Shown: piece by piece, positions 46,987 through 58,098 of the stretch
Numbering within the stretch: position 1 is the stretch's first letter
How the letters are laid out: each line of letters begins with the position of its first letter
NCBI RefSeq assembly: GCF_026625785.1
Contig: NZ_CP113063.1
Coordinates: 62,001-126,000, forward strand
Direction of reading: 5' to 3'
From: Gordonia sp. SL306
Lineage (GTDB): Bacteria; Actinomycetota; Actinomycetes; Mycobacteriales; Mycobacteriaceae
Length of the DNA: 64,000 nt
Made by a program: the position numbers and the translations under genes
Notes under the pieces: generated by a model
What the model was told of the DNA's origin: nothing
The model's input: the letters and a program-made list of their open reading frames with translations, nothing else
The model's database searches: none

Positions 46987-47627
46987 GCCAGGGACCGGAC
47001 CCAGTTGCGGAGCAGGTGCGCACCGGCATCCCCGGACTTCTCCGGGTGGAACTGGGTCGCGGCGAGTGCGCCGTTCTCGACGGCCGCCAGGAACGGCCCG
47101 CCATGTGTCGCCCAGGTCAGCTTGGGCGGATCGATCCGCGAACCGTCGGTGTCCATGCTCCAGTCCTGAACGGCGTAGGAGTGCACGAAGTAGAAGCGGG
47201 TATCGGCATCCAGACCGTCGAACAGCATCGTGCCGGCCGCCGCGTCCACCGTGTTCCAGCCCATGTGCGGGAGCACCTCGGCGGGGAGCCGGCTGACGGT
47301 ACCGGGCCACTCGCCGCAACCCTGCGCCTCGACACCGAACTCGACACCGCGCTCGAACAGGATCTGCATGCCGACGCAGATGCCGAGCACCGGTCTCCCA
47401 CCGGCCAGACGCTGGTCGATGATGCGGTGGCCCTTGACCGCGTTCAGCCCCTCCATGCAGGCGGCGAAGGCGCCGACCCCGGGGACAACCAGCCCGTCGC
47501 AGTTGGTTGCGATGTCGCGATCGTCGGTGACCGTGACGTCGGCCCCGGCCCGCTCGAGCGCACGCTGCGCCGATCGCAGATTGCCCGATCCGTAGTCGAG
47601 GATGGCGACTGCGGGTGCACCGCTCAT
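46983..47627 (-). CDS. hisH: Imidazole glycerol phosphate synthase, glutaminase subunit
   Basis: The 214-residue class I glutamine amidotransferase has the oxyanion motif [11 protein letters not shown], the nucleophile in [14 protein letters not shown], and the distal His-Glu in [13 protein letters not shown]. It supplies ammonia to HisF. ATG 47627 is preferred over a longer arginine-rich extension. Confidence 0.95.
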   Translation of the reverse strand: MSGAPAVAILDYGSGNLRSAQRALERAGADVTVTDDRDIATNCDGLVVPGVGAFAACMEGLNAVKGHRIIDQRLAGGRPVLGICVGMQILFERGVEFGVEAQGCGEWPGTVSRLPAEVLPHMGWNTVDAAAGTMLFDGLDADTRFYFVHSYAVQDWSMDTDGSRIDPPKLTWATHGGPFLAAVENGALAATQFHPEKSGDAGAHLLRNWVRSLA

Positions 47628-47640
47628 CGGGTGCGCCCCA

Positions 47641-48291
47641 TCAGAGCGCGCCCTTGGTGGACGGCACACCACTCACCCGCGGATCGTTCTCGGTCGCGGC
47701 ACGCAACGCGCGGGCCACCGCCTTGAACTCGGCCTCGGTGATGTGGTGCTGATCGCGTCCGTACAGCACTCGCACATGCAGAGCGATGCGTGCGTTGAGG
47801 GCGATCGCCTCGAAGACGTGACGGTTGATCACGGTCGAATACGGCACGCCCGGATATCCGCCGATGACCGCGGTCAACAGGTGCTCGGGTTCACCGGTGT
47901 GCACGCAGTAGGGTCGCCCCGACACGTCGACCGCCGCGTGCGCGAGCGACTCGTCCATCGGTATCCAGGCGTCGCCGAACCGCCGGATGCCCTTCTTGTC
48001 GCCGAGTGCCTGGCCCAACGCCTGACCGAGCACGATCGAGGTGTCCTCGATCGTGTGGTGCCCCTCGACCTCGACGTCGCCTTTCGCCTCGACGGTGAGG
48101 TCGAAGCTGCCGTGCTGGCCGAACGCGGTGAGCATGTGGTCGAAGAACGCGATACCGGTGGAGATGTTCGTGACGCCGGTGCCGTCGAGGTTCAGATCGA
48201 CGGTGATCGACGACTCCCTGGTGGTTCGTTCGACGCGTGCCGTGCGAGCGGAGCGGCGGGGTTCTTCTTCGGGCGGCGGTGCGGTGGTCAC
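47641..48291 (-). CDS. hisB: Imidazoleglycerol-phosphate dehydratase
   Basis: The 216-residue monofunctional dehydratase carries paired metal-binding motifs [15 protein letters not shown] with [16 protein letters not shown], and [10 protein letters not shown] with [15 protein letters not shown]. The first 20 residues are a variable charged extension. GTG 48291 follows the hisC stop with no gap. Confidence 0.95.
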   Translation of the reverse strand: MTTAPPPEEEPRRSARTARVERTTRESSITVDLNLDGTGVTNISTGIAFFDHMLTAFGQHGSFDLTVEAKGDVEVEGHHTIEDTSIVLGQALGQALGDKKGIRRFGDAWIPMDESLAHAAVDVSGRPYCVHTGEPEHLLTAVIGGYPGVPYSTVINRHVFEAIALNARIALHVRVLYGRDQHHITEAEFKAVARALRAATENDPRVSGVPSTKGAL

Positions 48292-50765
<2,474 letters not shown>

Positions 50766-50790
50766 CGGGTTCTCCTGTGAGCTGGGGAGG

Positions 50791-50824
50791 GTGCGCACCA
50801 TGCGCACACGTCACGACCAGTTTA
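50791..50824 (-). promoter_or_regulatory. Probable his operon promoter and operator
   Basis: A TAAACT -10 box on the minus strand (50824-50819) is followed near the expected start point by the perfect palindrome GTGCGCA-CCA-TGCGCAC (50791-50807), 26 bases before the hisD start. No his leader peptide or T-box is visible, so control by a DNA-binding repressor is more likely than attenuation. Confidence 0.5.
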
Positions 50825-50848
50825 TGGGGTCGGGAGAAGCGGTTTCCG

Positions 50849-50893
50849 ATCGGTAGCACGAATCCGAAGACAGCGCGGATTATTGCTACCGAT
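50849..50893 (-). terminator. Extended hairpin after nadC
   Basis: ATCGGTAGCA-CG-AATCCG (50849-50866) pairs with CGGATT-AT-TGCTACCGAT (50876-50893), 16 of 18 positions, around a 9-base loop. It begins five bases after the nadC stop and precedes the his promoter, so it probably ends nad transcription; it lacks a T tract. Confidence 0.6.
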
Positions 50894-50897
50894 TCGC

Positions 50898-51800
50898 TCA
50901 GGGAGCGGGGATGTCGAGCCCGAGGTCGAGCACGGTGACCGAATGGGTCAGCGCACCCACGGCGAGATAGTCGACACCGGTGCGTGCATAGTCGCCGGCC
51001 ATGTCGAGCGAGAGCCCACCGGAACTCTCGAGTTTCGTGTGCGGCGACCGCGTGTTGCGACGCTGCACCGCCATCTGTGTCTCCCACAGCGCGAAGTTGT
51101 CGAGCAGCACCAGCTGCGGTTCCAGCGGCAGCACTTCGTCGAGTTGCGCCAGTGAGTCGACCTCCACCTCGACGGGGAGGTCGGGGGCCGCCGCCCGCAC
51201 CGCGCTCAACGCCGCGCTCACCGAGCCGGCGGCGACCACATGGTTGTCCTTGATGAGCGCGGCATCGCCGAGGCCCATCCGGTGATTGACGCCGCCGCCT
51301 GCGCGTACTGCGTACTTCTGCAGATACCGCATGCCCGGCAACGTCTTCCGCGAATCGCGCACCTTGGCGTCGGTGCCCTCGACCGCCGCCACCCAGCGGG
51401 CCGTCGCGGTGGCGATGCCGGAGAGGTGCGACACCAGATTGAGCGCCGTCCGCTCGGCGGTGAGGAGTGCGCCGGTGGGCGCATGCACGCGGAGCACCAC
51501 GTCGCCGGGGCCAACCGTGGCACCGTCGGGCACGGCGGCCGTCACCTCGTAGGCACCTGCACCGATCACCTCGTCGAACACCGCGAGGACCACCGGGACC
51601 CCCGCGATCACGCCGTCGGCCCTGCTGACGACGGCCGCGTCGGTCCGGGCGTCGTCGGGGACGGTCGCCGATGTCGTCACGTCGGGGCCGTGGCGCAGGT
51701 CCTCGTCGAGAGCGGTCCTGATCAACGCCCGGACCTCGTCGGTGATGGTCAGGTCCAGGTCCGCAGCGGCCCGGACCTGACCGACGAATGCCTCACTCAC
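50898..51800 (-). CDS. nadC: Quinolinate phosphoribosyltransferase
   Basis: The 300-residue enzyme forms nicotinate mononucleotide from quinolinate and PRPP. Motifs are [47 protein letters not shown] and [10 protein letters not shown]. It starts with ATG 51800, eight bases inside nadA, so the two are co-translated. The usual middle gene nadB is absent. Confidence 0.94.
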   Translation of the reverse strand: MSEAFVGQVRAAADLDLTITDEVRALIRTALDEDLRHGPDVTTSATVPDDARTDAAVVSRADGVIAGVPVVLAVFDEVIGAGAYEVTAAVPDGATVGPGDVVLRVHAPTGALLTAERTALNLVSHLSGIATATARWVAAVEGTDAKVRDSRKTLPGMRYLQKYAVRAGGGVNHRMGLGDAALIKDNHVVAAGSVSAALSAVRAAAPDLPVEVEVDSLAQLDEVLPLEPQLVLLDNFALWETQMAVQRRNTRSPHTKLESSGGLSLDMAGDYARTGVDYLAVGALTHSVTVLDLGLDIPAP

Positions 51801-52866
51801 CGGAACCGGGATTCCCGATCGAGATCATCCGCTCGACACTCTTGCGCGCACGTTCGGCGACGTCGGGCGCGACATGGACCTCGTCGCGGCCCTCACGCAG
51901 CGAACGAAGCAGCGCGGCCGGGGTGATCATCTTCATGTACGGGCACGACGCCCGGTCGTTGACGGCTTGGAAATCGACTGTCGGCGCAGCCTTGCGGAGC
52001 TGGTGCAGCATGCCGATCTCGGTGGCCACCAGGACCTGCTTGGCGCCCGTCTCGCGCGCGGCATCGAGCATTCCGCCGGTGGAGAGGATCTTGACCTTGT
52101 CCTCGGGCACGAAACCCTCACCGGCGAGGTAGAGCGCCGACGTGGCGCACCCGCACTCGGGATGGATGAAGAGATCGGCGTCCGGGTGTGAACTCGCCTG
52201 CTGGGCCAGTTCGTCGCCGTTGATCCCGGCGTGGACGTGGCATTCGCCCGCCCAGATGTGGATGTTGTCGCGGCCGGTCTCCCGCTTCACGTGCGCCCCG
52301 AGGAACTGGTCCGGGAGGAACAGCACGTCACGGTCGGGATCGATCGATGCGACGACGTCCACGGCGTTCGACGACGTGCAGCAGATGTCGGTGAGACCCT
52401 TCACCTCCGCGGTCGTGTTCACGTAGGAGACCACCACCGCATCGGGGAACTCGGATTTCCATTCGCGCAGCTCGTCGGCGGTGATGGAGTCCGCGAGAGA
52501 ACATCCGGCGCGGGCGTCCGGGATCAGCACCCGCTTGTCGGGACTGAGGATCTTCGCGGTCTCGGCCATGAAGTGCACACCGCAGAAGATGATCTCGTCG
52601 GCGTCGACCTCGGCGGCGATCCGCGACAAGGCCAGCGAGTCGCCGACGTGATCGGCGACATCCTGGATCGCGGGAAGCTGGTAATTGTGCGCGAGCAGCG
52701 TCGCGTTGCGGGCACGGGCAAGCCGTCGAACCTCGTCGGCCCATTCGGGTGTCGGCTCCACGCCGGTGTACCCACCGGGTCCGTCGGTCCACACGGCATC
52801 CATCAGCCCCAGGTCGACGCTCGCCACTCCTGGCGCCGCGGCCGGACGATCGCTGGTGATGCTCAT
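51793..52866 (-). CDS. nadA: Quinolinate synthase
   Basis: This 357-residue [4Fe-4S] enzyme condenses iminoaspartate with dihydroxyacetone phosphate. The cluster cysteines appear in [11 protein letters not shown], in [10 protein letters not shown] and in [30 protein letters not shown] is the N-terminal signature. ATG 52866 follows GAGGAG. It is the first gene of a two-gene nad operon. Confidence 0.94.
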   Translation of the reverse strand: MSITSDRPAAAPGVASVDLGLMDAVWTDGPGGYTGVEPTPEWADEVRRLARARNATLLAHNYQLPAIQDVADHVGDSLALSRIAAEVDADEIIFCGVHFMAETAKILSPDKRVLIPDARAGCSLADSITADELREWKSEFPDAVVVSYVNTTAEVKGLTDICCTSSNAVDVVASIDPDRDVLFLPDQFLGAHVKRETGRDNIHIWAGECHVHAGINGDELAQQASSHPDADLFIHPECGCATSALYLAGEGFVPEDKVKILSTGGMLDAARETGAKQVLVATEIGMLHQLRKAAPTVDFQAVNDRASCPYMKMITPAALLRSLREGRDEVHVAPDVAERARKSVERMISIGNPGSGE

Positions 52867-52919
52867 CTGCCACTCCTCTACCGGTCACGCTCGGTGCACG
52901 GGTCATGCGGCCGAGCAGG

Positions 52920-52955
52920 GTTTTCGACTGGTGATCGAAAACGCTGTTCATCGTA
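52920..52955 (-). promoter_or_regulatory. nadA promoter with candidate NrtR operator
   Basis: A TACGAT -10 box on the minus strand (52955-52950) is followed by the inverted repeat GTTTTCGA-N7-TCGAAAAC (52920-52942), which would cover the start of transcription of nadA. An NrtR-family repressor gene lies 0.8 kb away, making it the obvious binding protein; this is inferred. Confidence 0.55.
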
Positions 52956-52969
52956 ACACCGGTCACATC

Positions 52970-52988
52970 TGCGGCATTCCCTGCCGCA
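52970..52988. promoter_or_regulatory. Second inverted repeat in the nadA upstream region
   Basis: TGCGGCA-N5-TGCCGCA is a perfect 7-5-7 inverted repeat just upstream of the nadA -10 region, between nadA and the divergent LuxR-type gene. It could be a second operator or a hairpin; nothing identifies the binding protein. Confidence 0.35.
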
Positions 52989-53100
52989 ATTCGAGTAGTC
53001 CACTACGCGTTCGCTCGCGGGCGCCGAACCATAGCGTCGGCGGTGTACAGACCTCATCCGGCCAGTCCAGACCGCGGCCCCGGACCAGATTGCGAGCAAC

Positions 53101-53706
53101 GTGATGACCGTCTCCCCCTCCGAGAGCATCAGCCCTGCCCCCGTATCGACCGGCCCCCGACCGATTCCGCCTGGCACCGGCCGCGCGGATGCGGCCGCAC
53201 AGCGTCGCGAAGCCGCCCTCGCCCGTCTGGCCGCCCGGCGGATGCCACTCCCCGGCCAACCCGTCGCGATGCCGGTCACATCGTCACCGGCCCACCTGAT
53301 GCCCAGCGCGCACTCGGCGCAACGAACCCATCCGACCGACGGCCGGAACGGGCGTTCGCACATGCGGCTCATTGCGAGCACTACCCCGATTCCCGCCGGC
53401 ACATCGACGTCCCTCGCTGCCCCGCCTGCACCGCGGCCGTCACCGGCGCTGCGTCCACATCCCGAGAACCCCACACGCAGACGACCCGGCCTCACCGACC
53501 GCGAGATCCAGGTGCTGCGCACCTGGCTGCTCACCGATTCGAAGATCTGCGTGGCGGAAGAACTCTCGATCTCGATCGGCACGGTGAACACCCACCTGAC
53601 GCGCATCCGGGCCAAGTACACGGCGGTCGGACGGACGGCCCGCACGAAGGCGGCCCTGGCCGCGCGCGCCATCCAGGACGGGATTCTCGCGCTCGACGAC
53701 CTCTGA
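53101..53706 (+). CDS. LuxR-type HTH regulator with disordered N-terminus
   Basis: The roughly 200-residue protein has a Pro/Ser/Ala-rich, probably disordered first 130 residues and a C-terminal LuxR/GerE helix-turn-helix (LTDREIQVLRTWLLTDSKIC, then SISIGTVNTHLTRIRAKYTA). There is no receiver domain, so it is not a classical response regulator. GTG 53101 or ATG 53104 starts it. It lies between nadA (divergent) and the NrtR gene (same strand), but its target is unknown. Confidence 0.75.
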   Translation: MMTVSPSESISPAPVSTGPRPIPPGTGRADAAAQRREAALARLAARRMPLPGQPVAMPVTSSPAHLMPSAHSAQRTHPTDGRNGRSHMRLIASTTPIPAGTSTSLAAPPAPRPSPALRPHPENPTRRRPGLTDREIQVLRTWLLTDSKICVAEELSISIGTVNTHLTRIRAKYTAVGRTARTKAALAARAIQDGILALDDL

Positions 53707-53761
53707 GCGACGGCGTGGCGACCAGCAGGCAGGCGGCCCGACCACCCATACAATCGACGCC

Positions 53762-54484
53762 ATGCCACCGCCCCCGCCGTCGTCGCCCACCGGCTCCCAG
53801 GCACCGTCGGGCGTCCGAGTCGAGGCGCTGACCGCGGTCTTCCAGGTGCGCGAGGTCGGGCCTGAGTCGGCATCCTCACTGTGCGTCCTCCTCGAGAAGG
53901 CGGCCACCACGGGCACCTGGTCGCTGCCGGGCGGCGATGTCGCGGACGACGAGACCCTCCAGACCAGTGCGCGACGTCTCGTCGCCGACAAAGTCGGGAT
54001 CGGAACCATCGCCCACCTCGAACAGCTGGCCGTGTTCTCCGCCCCCCTTCGGGTCCCCGGCGCCCGCACCATCGCATCGACCTACCTCGGACTGGTTCCG
54101 AGCGACGTGCAGGCATCGCTTCCCGAGACCGCGGCCTGGCACGGCGTCGATGCGCTCCCGGACCTCGCCTTCGACCACGGCGACGTCGTTGCCGCGGCAC
54201 GGCATCGCCTGGCCGCCAAGCTCTCCTACACCAATATCGCCTTCGCGCTGGCCCCGGCGCGATTCCCGATGTCGGAGCTCTCCGAGATCTATTGTGCAGC
54301 ACTGGGTTACCCGGTCGACACGACGAACCTCCTGCGCATCCTCAGCCGCCGCGCCGTGGTGGTCGCAACCGGCACGGTCGGCAAGACCGGACGGTCCGGT
54401 GGACGCCCGCCTGCCCTGTACGCGTTCGCCGACACCCGATTGCGGGTCACCGACGAGTTCGCGACCCTTCGTCCGCCGATGTGA
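53762..54484 (+). CDS. nrtR: NrtR-type NUDIX-related transcriptional regulator
   Basis: The 240-residue protein has an N-terminal NUDIX-like domain (WSLPGGDVADDETLQTSARR, a degenerate NUDIX box) and a C-terminal winged helix (NLLRILSRRAVVVATGTVGK, then GGRPPALYAF). NrtR proteins sense ADP-ribose or NAD-related ligands and repress NAD synthesis genes. Its place beside nadA matches Rv1593c in mycobacteria. The box lacks the full catalytic glutamate set, consistent with a sensor and not a hydrolase. Confidence 0.85.
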   Translation: MPPPPPSSPTGSQAPSGVRVEALTAVFQVREVGPESASSLCVLLEKAATTGTWSLPGGDVADDETLQTSARRLVADKVGIGTIAHLEQLAVFSAPLRVPGARTIASTYLGLVPSDVQASLPETAAWHGVDALPDLAFDHGDVVAAARHRLAAKLSYTNIAFALAPARFPMSELSEIYCAALGYPVDTTNLLRILSRRAVVVATGTVGKTGRSGGRPPALYAFADTRLRVTDEFATLRPPM

Positions 54485-54559
54485 CGACCGCCCCGTCATC
54501 GACGAGAAGGACTCAGGACGGTCTCGAGCTCGGTACGGATCGTCCGCAGCTCCCGACCG

Positions 54560-55045
54560 ATGCGTTCGCCGAGGGTGGATCCCGACGGGGACCCGGTCCG
54601 AGATCTCCGACGCTCGTTCGCCGCGCACATCGATTTCGGGACGTCGAATCCCGGTCTCACGGCAATCTTCTCGGACCCGTTACGGCGTCCCTCGACCACC
54701 GAGGAGCGCGGCATCGCCGTGCCGCGGGAGCGCATTCATCTGGTGGCACTCGCCGGACGCCTCCGCATACCCGAGGAGCGCGCCGTGTTGCTCGTGCACG
54801 CGATCGGCACCGGCGTGGTGCTCGCGCTCATCGCAGCACCGGAACCGGATCGCGACGCCCATCTCGCCGACACGGCGCGGGAGTCGCTTGCTGCCGCGCT
54901 TCTCACCGACGCCACCGACGGGTCCGACGACAGCACACGCGTGGCCGCACTGCGCCTGCGGGCCGGCGAGGACGCGCTCGGCGCCCTCAGCCCGGCGGAG
55001 CGAACGTTCATGCGTGAGTGGCTCGACCGGATCGCCGATTCGTGA
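54560..55045 (+). CDS. TetR C-terminal-like protein lacking the DNA-binding domain
   Basis: The 161-residue product resembles only the ligand-binding half of a TetR regulator (DLRRSFAAHIDFGTSNPGLT, then RIHLVALAGRLRIPEERAVL and LVHAIGTGVVLAL). The usual N-terminal helix-turn-helix is not encoded: the same frame upstream reaches the nrtR stop within 25 codons and has no start. Either this is a 5'-truncated regulator gene or a stand-alone effector domain. Its end converges on map. Confidence 0.5.
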   Translation: MRSPRVDPDGDPVRDLRRSFAAHIDFGTSNPGLTAIFSDPLRRPSTTEERGIAVPRERIHLVALAGRLRIPEERAVLLVHAIGTGVVLALIAAPEPDRDAHLADTARESLAAALLTDATDGSDDSTRVAALRLRAGEDALGALSPAERTFMREWLDRIADS

Positions 55046-55073
55046 CCGGACATGGCCGTCGCCGGCGCCGACC

Positions 55074-55838
55074 TCAGAGAGCGGTCAACACCTCGGCGTC
55101 GCCCTCGGTGATCGCGATCGTGTGTTCGCTGTGCGCCGTACGCGAGCCGTCGGCCGACCGGATCGTCCAGCCGTCGGGGTCGTAGACGATCTGCGACGTG
55201 CGCTGGGCGAGCCACGGTTCCAGCGCCAGGGTGAGCCCGGGCCGCAGCCGCATCCCGTGCCCGGCGCGCCCGAGATTGGGCACATGCGGGTCCTCGTGCA
55301 TGGTCCGACCCAGCCCGTGCCCGCCGAACTCGGTGTTCACGAGATAGCCGCGGGACGTGCAGATCTCGCCGATGGCGGCCGAGATGTCGCCGAGGCGATT
55401 CCCCGCCCGGGCGGCGGCGATACCGGCCACCAGGGCTGCTCTCGTCGTCTCGACGAGACGCTCGTCGTCGCTGCGCGGCGTCCCGACAATCACCGTCCGC
55501 GCCGAGTCGGCCACCCAGCCGTCGATCGCCACCGCTATGTCCATACTGAGGACGTCGCCGTCCGCGAGTACGTGGTGATGCGGCAGGCCGTGCAACACGG
55601 CGTCGTTGACCGAGAGGCAGATGACGTTACGGAACGGCCCGCGACCGAAGGACGGCTCGTAGTCCCAGTAGCAGGAGACGGCACCACGCTCCTCGATCAG
55701 CTGACGGGCACGCATCTCGAGGTCGAGCAGGTTGACACCGATCTGCGCACGACCGGCCAGGTCGTCGAGCAGTTCCGCGATGAACCGCCCGGTCACCCGC
55801 ATCGCCGCGACCTCTTCGGGTGACTTGAGTTCGATCAC
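55074..55838 (-). CDS. map: Type I methionine aminopeptidase
   Basis: The 254-residue metalloprotease has the full metal set: two Asp in SMDIAVAIDGWVADSARTV, His in GHGLGRTMHEDPHVPN, and Glu in ALEPW and SEHTIAI. It removes initiator methionine. GTG 55838 (VIELKSPEEVAAMR) is chosen because AGGAGG sits five bases upstream; an ATG at 55853 is the alternative. No SH3-binding N-terminal extension is present. It is divergent from an XRE regulator with twin operators, so this copy is probably a regulated, non-housekeeping MetAP. Confidence 0.9.
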   Translation of the reverse strand: MIELKSPEEVAAMRVTGRFIAELLDDLAGRAQIGVNLLDLEMRARQLIEERGAVSCYWDYEPSFGRGPFRNVICLSVNDAVLHGLPHHHVLADGDVLSMDIAVAIDGWVADSARTVIVGTPRSDDERLVETTRAALVAGIAAARAGNRLGDISAAIGEICTSRGYLVNTEFGGHGLGRTMHEDPHVPNLGRAGHGMRLRPGLTLALEPWLAQRTSQIVYDPDGWTIRSADGSRTAHSEHTIAITEGDAEVLTAL

Positions 55839-55864
55839 TGCGGCCTCCTGCATCCATCTCCGGC

Positions 55865-55878
55865 GGTATTTGAATACC
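55865..55878. promoter_or_regulatory. XRE operator, copy 1
   Basis: GGTATTTGAATACC is a palindrome (GGTAT-N4-ATACC) located 27 bases upstream of the map start, on the map side of the divergent gap. Confidence 0.65.
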
Positions 55879-55896
55879 ACCCTACGGAACGCGGTC

Positions 55897-55910
55897 GGTA
55901 TTTTCATACC
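55897..55910. promoter_or_regulatory. XRE operator, copy 2
   Basis: GGTATTTTCATACC repeats the GGTAT-N4-ATACC pattern 32 bases from copy 1, roughly three helical turns, so two bound dimers would sit on the same face. It lies just upstream of the -10 box of the XRE gene. Confidence 0.65.
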
Positions 55911-55918
55911 GGGGTCGC

Positions 55919-55924
55919 TAGAGT
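55919..55924 (+). promoter_or_regulatory. -10 box of the XRE gene, likely leaderless
   Basis: TAGAGT fits TANNNT and lies six bases before ATG 55931, with no ribosome site, so the transcript probably starts at the AUG. Confidence 0.5.
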
Positions 55925-55930
55925 GGGTTC

Positions 55931-56194
55931 ATGGTTCGTGCACCTCTGACCGCTGAGCAGATCGCCGCAGGCCGCAGGCTCGGTGCGCTGCTGCGCGACC
56001 GTCGCGGCAACCGCACGACGAATGAGGTCGCATGTGCGGCGGGGATCTCTCCGGAGACGCTGCGCAAGATCGAAACCGGCCGCCTGCTGACGCCGTCGTT
56101 CGCGACCGTCGTGGCACTCAGCCGGGTCCTGGATGTCTCGGTGGAGACGCTCGCCACGGCGATGAGTGGCGAGGTGACCGCTCACATCGGCTGA
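55931..56194 (+). CDS. XRE-family HTH regulator
   Basis: The 87-residue single-domain regulator has a Cro/CI-type helix-turn-helix (LGALLRDRRGNRTTNEVACA, then AGISPETLRKIETGRLLTPS). Two palindromes between it and map are probably its binding sites, so it likely autoregulates and represses map. Its 3' end overlaps the convergent DUF2567 gene by 13 bases. Confidence 0.85.
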   Translation: MVRAPLTAEQIAAGRRLGALLRDRRGNRTTNEVACAAGISPETLRKIETGRLLTPSFATVVALSRVLDVSVETLATAMSGEVTAHIG

Positions 56195-56778
56195 GCGGTG
56201 GGTCGCAGTTGCTCCTCGGTACCTGCGTCGAGCAGGTCCCCGACGCCCAGGTCACCGTGGCGCGAGGCGAGCGCGAGACCGAGATAGACCAGCGAGGCGG
56301 CCAGCGGCGCGCACACGAACAGGACCCATGGACCGGCGAGCCCTCCCCGCACGGCGCCGTCGAGCCACAGGTCCGGGACCACCTCGAAGGTCGAACCCAC
56401 CGGCGACGACCTCGGATCGTCGAAACGCCAGTCGGCCACCATCGTGCCGACCCAGGCCGCGACGAGCGAGCCGATCACCGTCGAGATCGCCACGGCGACG
56501 AATCCCAACGGACCCCGCCACCGACGACTCGCGAACCATGCGATCACCACCGCGACCACCCCATAGCCGAACAAGAGCAGAGCGAAGGTTCCGACGCCCG
56601 CGAACTCCTCGGGGAACTGACCTGCCGGAATGAGCGCCGAGTCGGCGTCGACGACCCGGCCCGACATCGCCGGGGTCACCTCCGCCCAGATCATCCCGAC
56701 CACCGAACCGAGCAGAACCACCGCACCGACCACCGCGATCAGCGGCCCGACGGCGGGCCGACGTCCGGCGTCGGTCAC
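56182..56778 (-). CDS. DUF2567 membrane protein (Rv1591-like)
   Basis: The 198-residue protein has four membrane helices ([78 protein letters not shown]) with an extracytoplasmic loop between the first two. It holds the same position after bioB and bsaP as Rv1591 in mycobacteria. Function unknown. GTG 56778 overlaps the bsaP stop by four bases. Confidence 0.8.
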   Translation of the reverse strand: MTDAGRRPAVGPLIAVVGAVVLLGSVVGMIWAEVTPAMSGRVVDADSALIPAGQFPEEFAGVGTFALLLFGYGVVAVVIAWFASRRWRGPLGFVAVAISTVIGSLVAAWVGTMVADWRFDDPRSSPVGSTFEVVPDLWLDGAVRGGLAGPWVLFVCAPLAASLVYLGLALASRHGDLGVGDLLDAGTEEQLRPTAQPM

Positions 56779-57059
56779 CGCAGGCCCAGTTCGGTCGAAT
56801 CGACCGTCCCGTGCCGGGAGCACCGGGCACCCCATCCGTCCGGCCGTACCTGCACCACCATGCGTCGACCACACTGCCCGCAGAACCGGGGTGGTTCCAG
56901 CCCCATCCGGGCGGCCGTCGGCACCGCTTCGGCCGACTCCAGTTCGAGCGCGAGTCCGGTGTGGACACCGAACCGGCAGGGCTGGGCCAGGGGGCCCGGG
57001 ATCTCATGCAGCGCGTCCGGAATGCCCGAGGGCCCCGGCGTCGTCATCGGAGACGTCAC
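56775..57059 (-). CDS. bsaP: Biotin synthase auxiliary protein
   Basis: The 94-residue (or 90, if started at ATG 57047) protein has three cysteines in a metal-site pattern, [10 protein letters not shown] and [10 protein letters not shown], near its C-terminus, and lies directly behind bioB. Its mycobacterial counterpart Rv1590 has been reported to be an iron-sulfur protein needed for biotin synthase activity (from memory). The position and cysteines support the same role. Confidence 0.8.
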   Translation of the reverse strand: MTSPMTTPGPSGIPDALHEIPGPLAQPCRFGVHTGLALELESAEAVPTAARMGLEPPRFCGQCGRRMVVQVRPDGWGARCSRHGTVDSTELGLR

Positions 57060-57069
57060 GTCGTCGAGC

Positions 57070-58098
57070 CTAGATGCTGTCGTTGAGTGCTTTGATCGGC
57101 ATCGACAGATCCGACAAGAGGTCGAGGTCGTCTTCGGCCGGTCGGCCCAGCGTGGTGAGATAGTTGCCGACGATGACGGCGTTGATGCCGCCGAGGATCC
57201 CCTGCTGGGCGCCGAGATCGCCGAGCGTGATCTCGCGACCACCCGCGAACCGCAGGATCGTGCGGGGCAGCGCGAGACGGAACGCGGCGACCGACCGCAG
57301 CGCCTCGGAGGCCGGCAGGACGTCGAGGTCGCCGAACGGGGTGCCCGGGCGCGGATTGAGGAAGTTGAGCGGCACCTCGTCGGGCTCCAGCGACGCGAGG
57401 TCGGCGGCGAACTCGGCGCGCTGCTCCAGGCTCTCCCCCATGCCGAGGATGCCGCCGCAGCAGACCTCCATGCCGGCGTCGCGGACCATCCGCAGCGTAT
57501 CCCAGCGCTCCTCCCAGGTGTGGGTCGTCACCACATTCGGGAAGTGGCTGCGGGCCGTCTCCAGATTGTGGTTGTACCGGTGGACGCCCATGTCCTTGAG
57601 CTGATCCACCTGCTCCTGGGTCAGCATGCCGAGGCTGCAGGCGATCTGAATGTCGACCTCGTTGCGGATCGCCTCGATGCCGGCCGCGACCTGACTCAGC
57701 AGCCGCTTGTCCGGTCCGCGGACCGCCGCGACGATGCAGAACTCGGTGGCGCCGGTCTTCGCGGTCTGCTTGGCGGCCTCCACGAGCGACGGTATGTCGA
57801 TCCACGCGCTGCGCACGGGCGACGCGAAAAGGCCGGACTGCGAACAGAAGTGGCAATCCTCAGGGCAGCCGCCGGTCTTGAGCGAGACGATGCCCTCCAC
57901 CTCGACCTCGGGGCCACACCACCGCATCCGGACATCGTGGGCCAGCTGCAGCAGTTCGGTCAGACGCTCTTCCGGCAGCCGCAGCACCTCGAGGACCTGC
58001 TCGCGGTTCAGCGGCTCCCCGCGGTCGAGGACCTGTGCGCGCGCGACGTCGAGGATGTCGCCGGTTGTCGGTTCGGATACAACGGGTGCCTGGGTCAC
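57070..58098 (-). CDS. bioB: Biotin synthase
   Basis: The 342-residue radical-SAM enzyme inserts sulfur into dethiobiotin. The [4Fe-4S] cysteines are in [14 protein letters not shown] (CxxxCxxC), and the conserved [16 protein letters not shown] and [11 protein letters not shown] segments are present. GTG 58098 is chosen with AAGGAG upstream; its start overlaps the bioD stop by four bases. Confidence 0.95.
   Translation of the reverse strand: MTQAPVVSEPTTGDILDVARAQVLDRGEPLNREQVLEVLRLPEERLTELLQLAHDVRMRWCGPEVEVEGIVSLKTGGCPEDCHFCSQSGLFASPVRSAWIDIPSLVEAAKQTAKTGATEFCIVAAVRGPDKRLLSQVAAGIEAIRNEVDIQIACSLGMLTQEQVDQLKDMGVHRYNHNLETARSHFPNVVTTHTWEERWDTLRMVRDAGMEVCCGGILGMGESLEQRAEFAADLASLEPDEVPLNFLNPRPGTPFGDLDVLPASEALRSVAAFRLALPRTILRFAGGREITLGDLGAQQGILGGINAVIVGNYLTTLGRPAEDDLDLLSDLSMPIKALNDSI

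Noticed and set aside
54496..54735. A 79-codon minus-strand frame ending in a helix-like segment
   Set aside because: It overlaps the better-supported TetR-like reading, begins without a ribosome site and matches nothing recognised.
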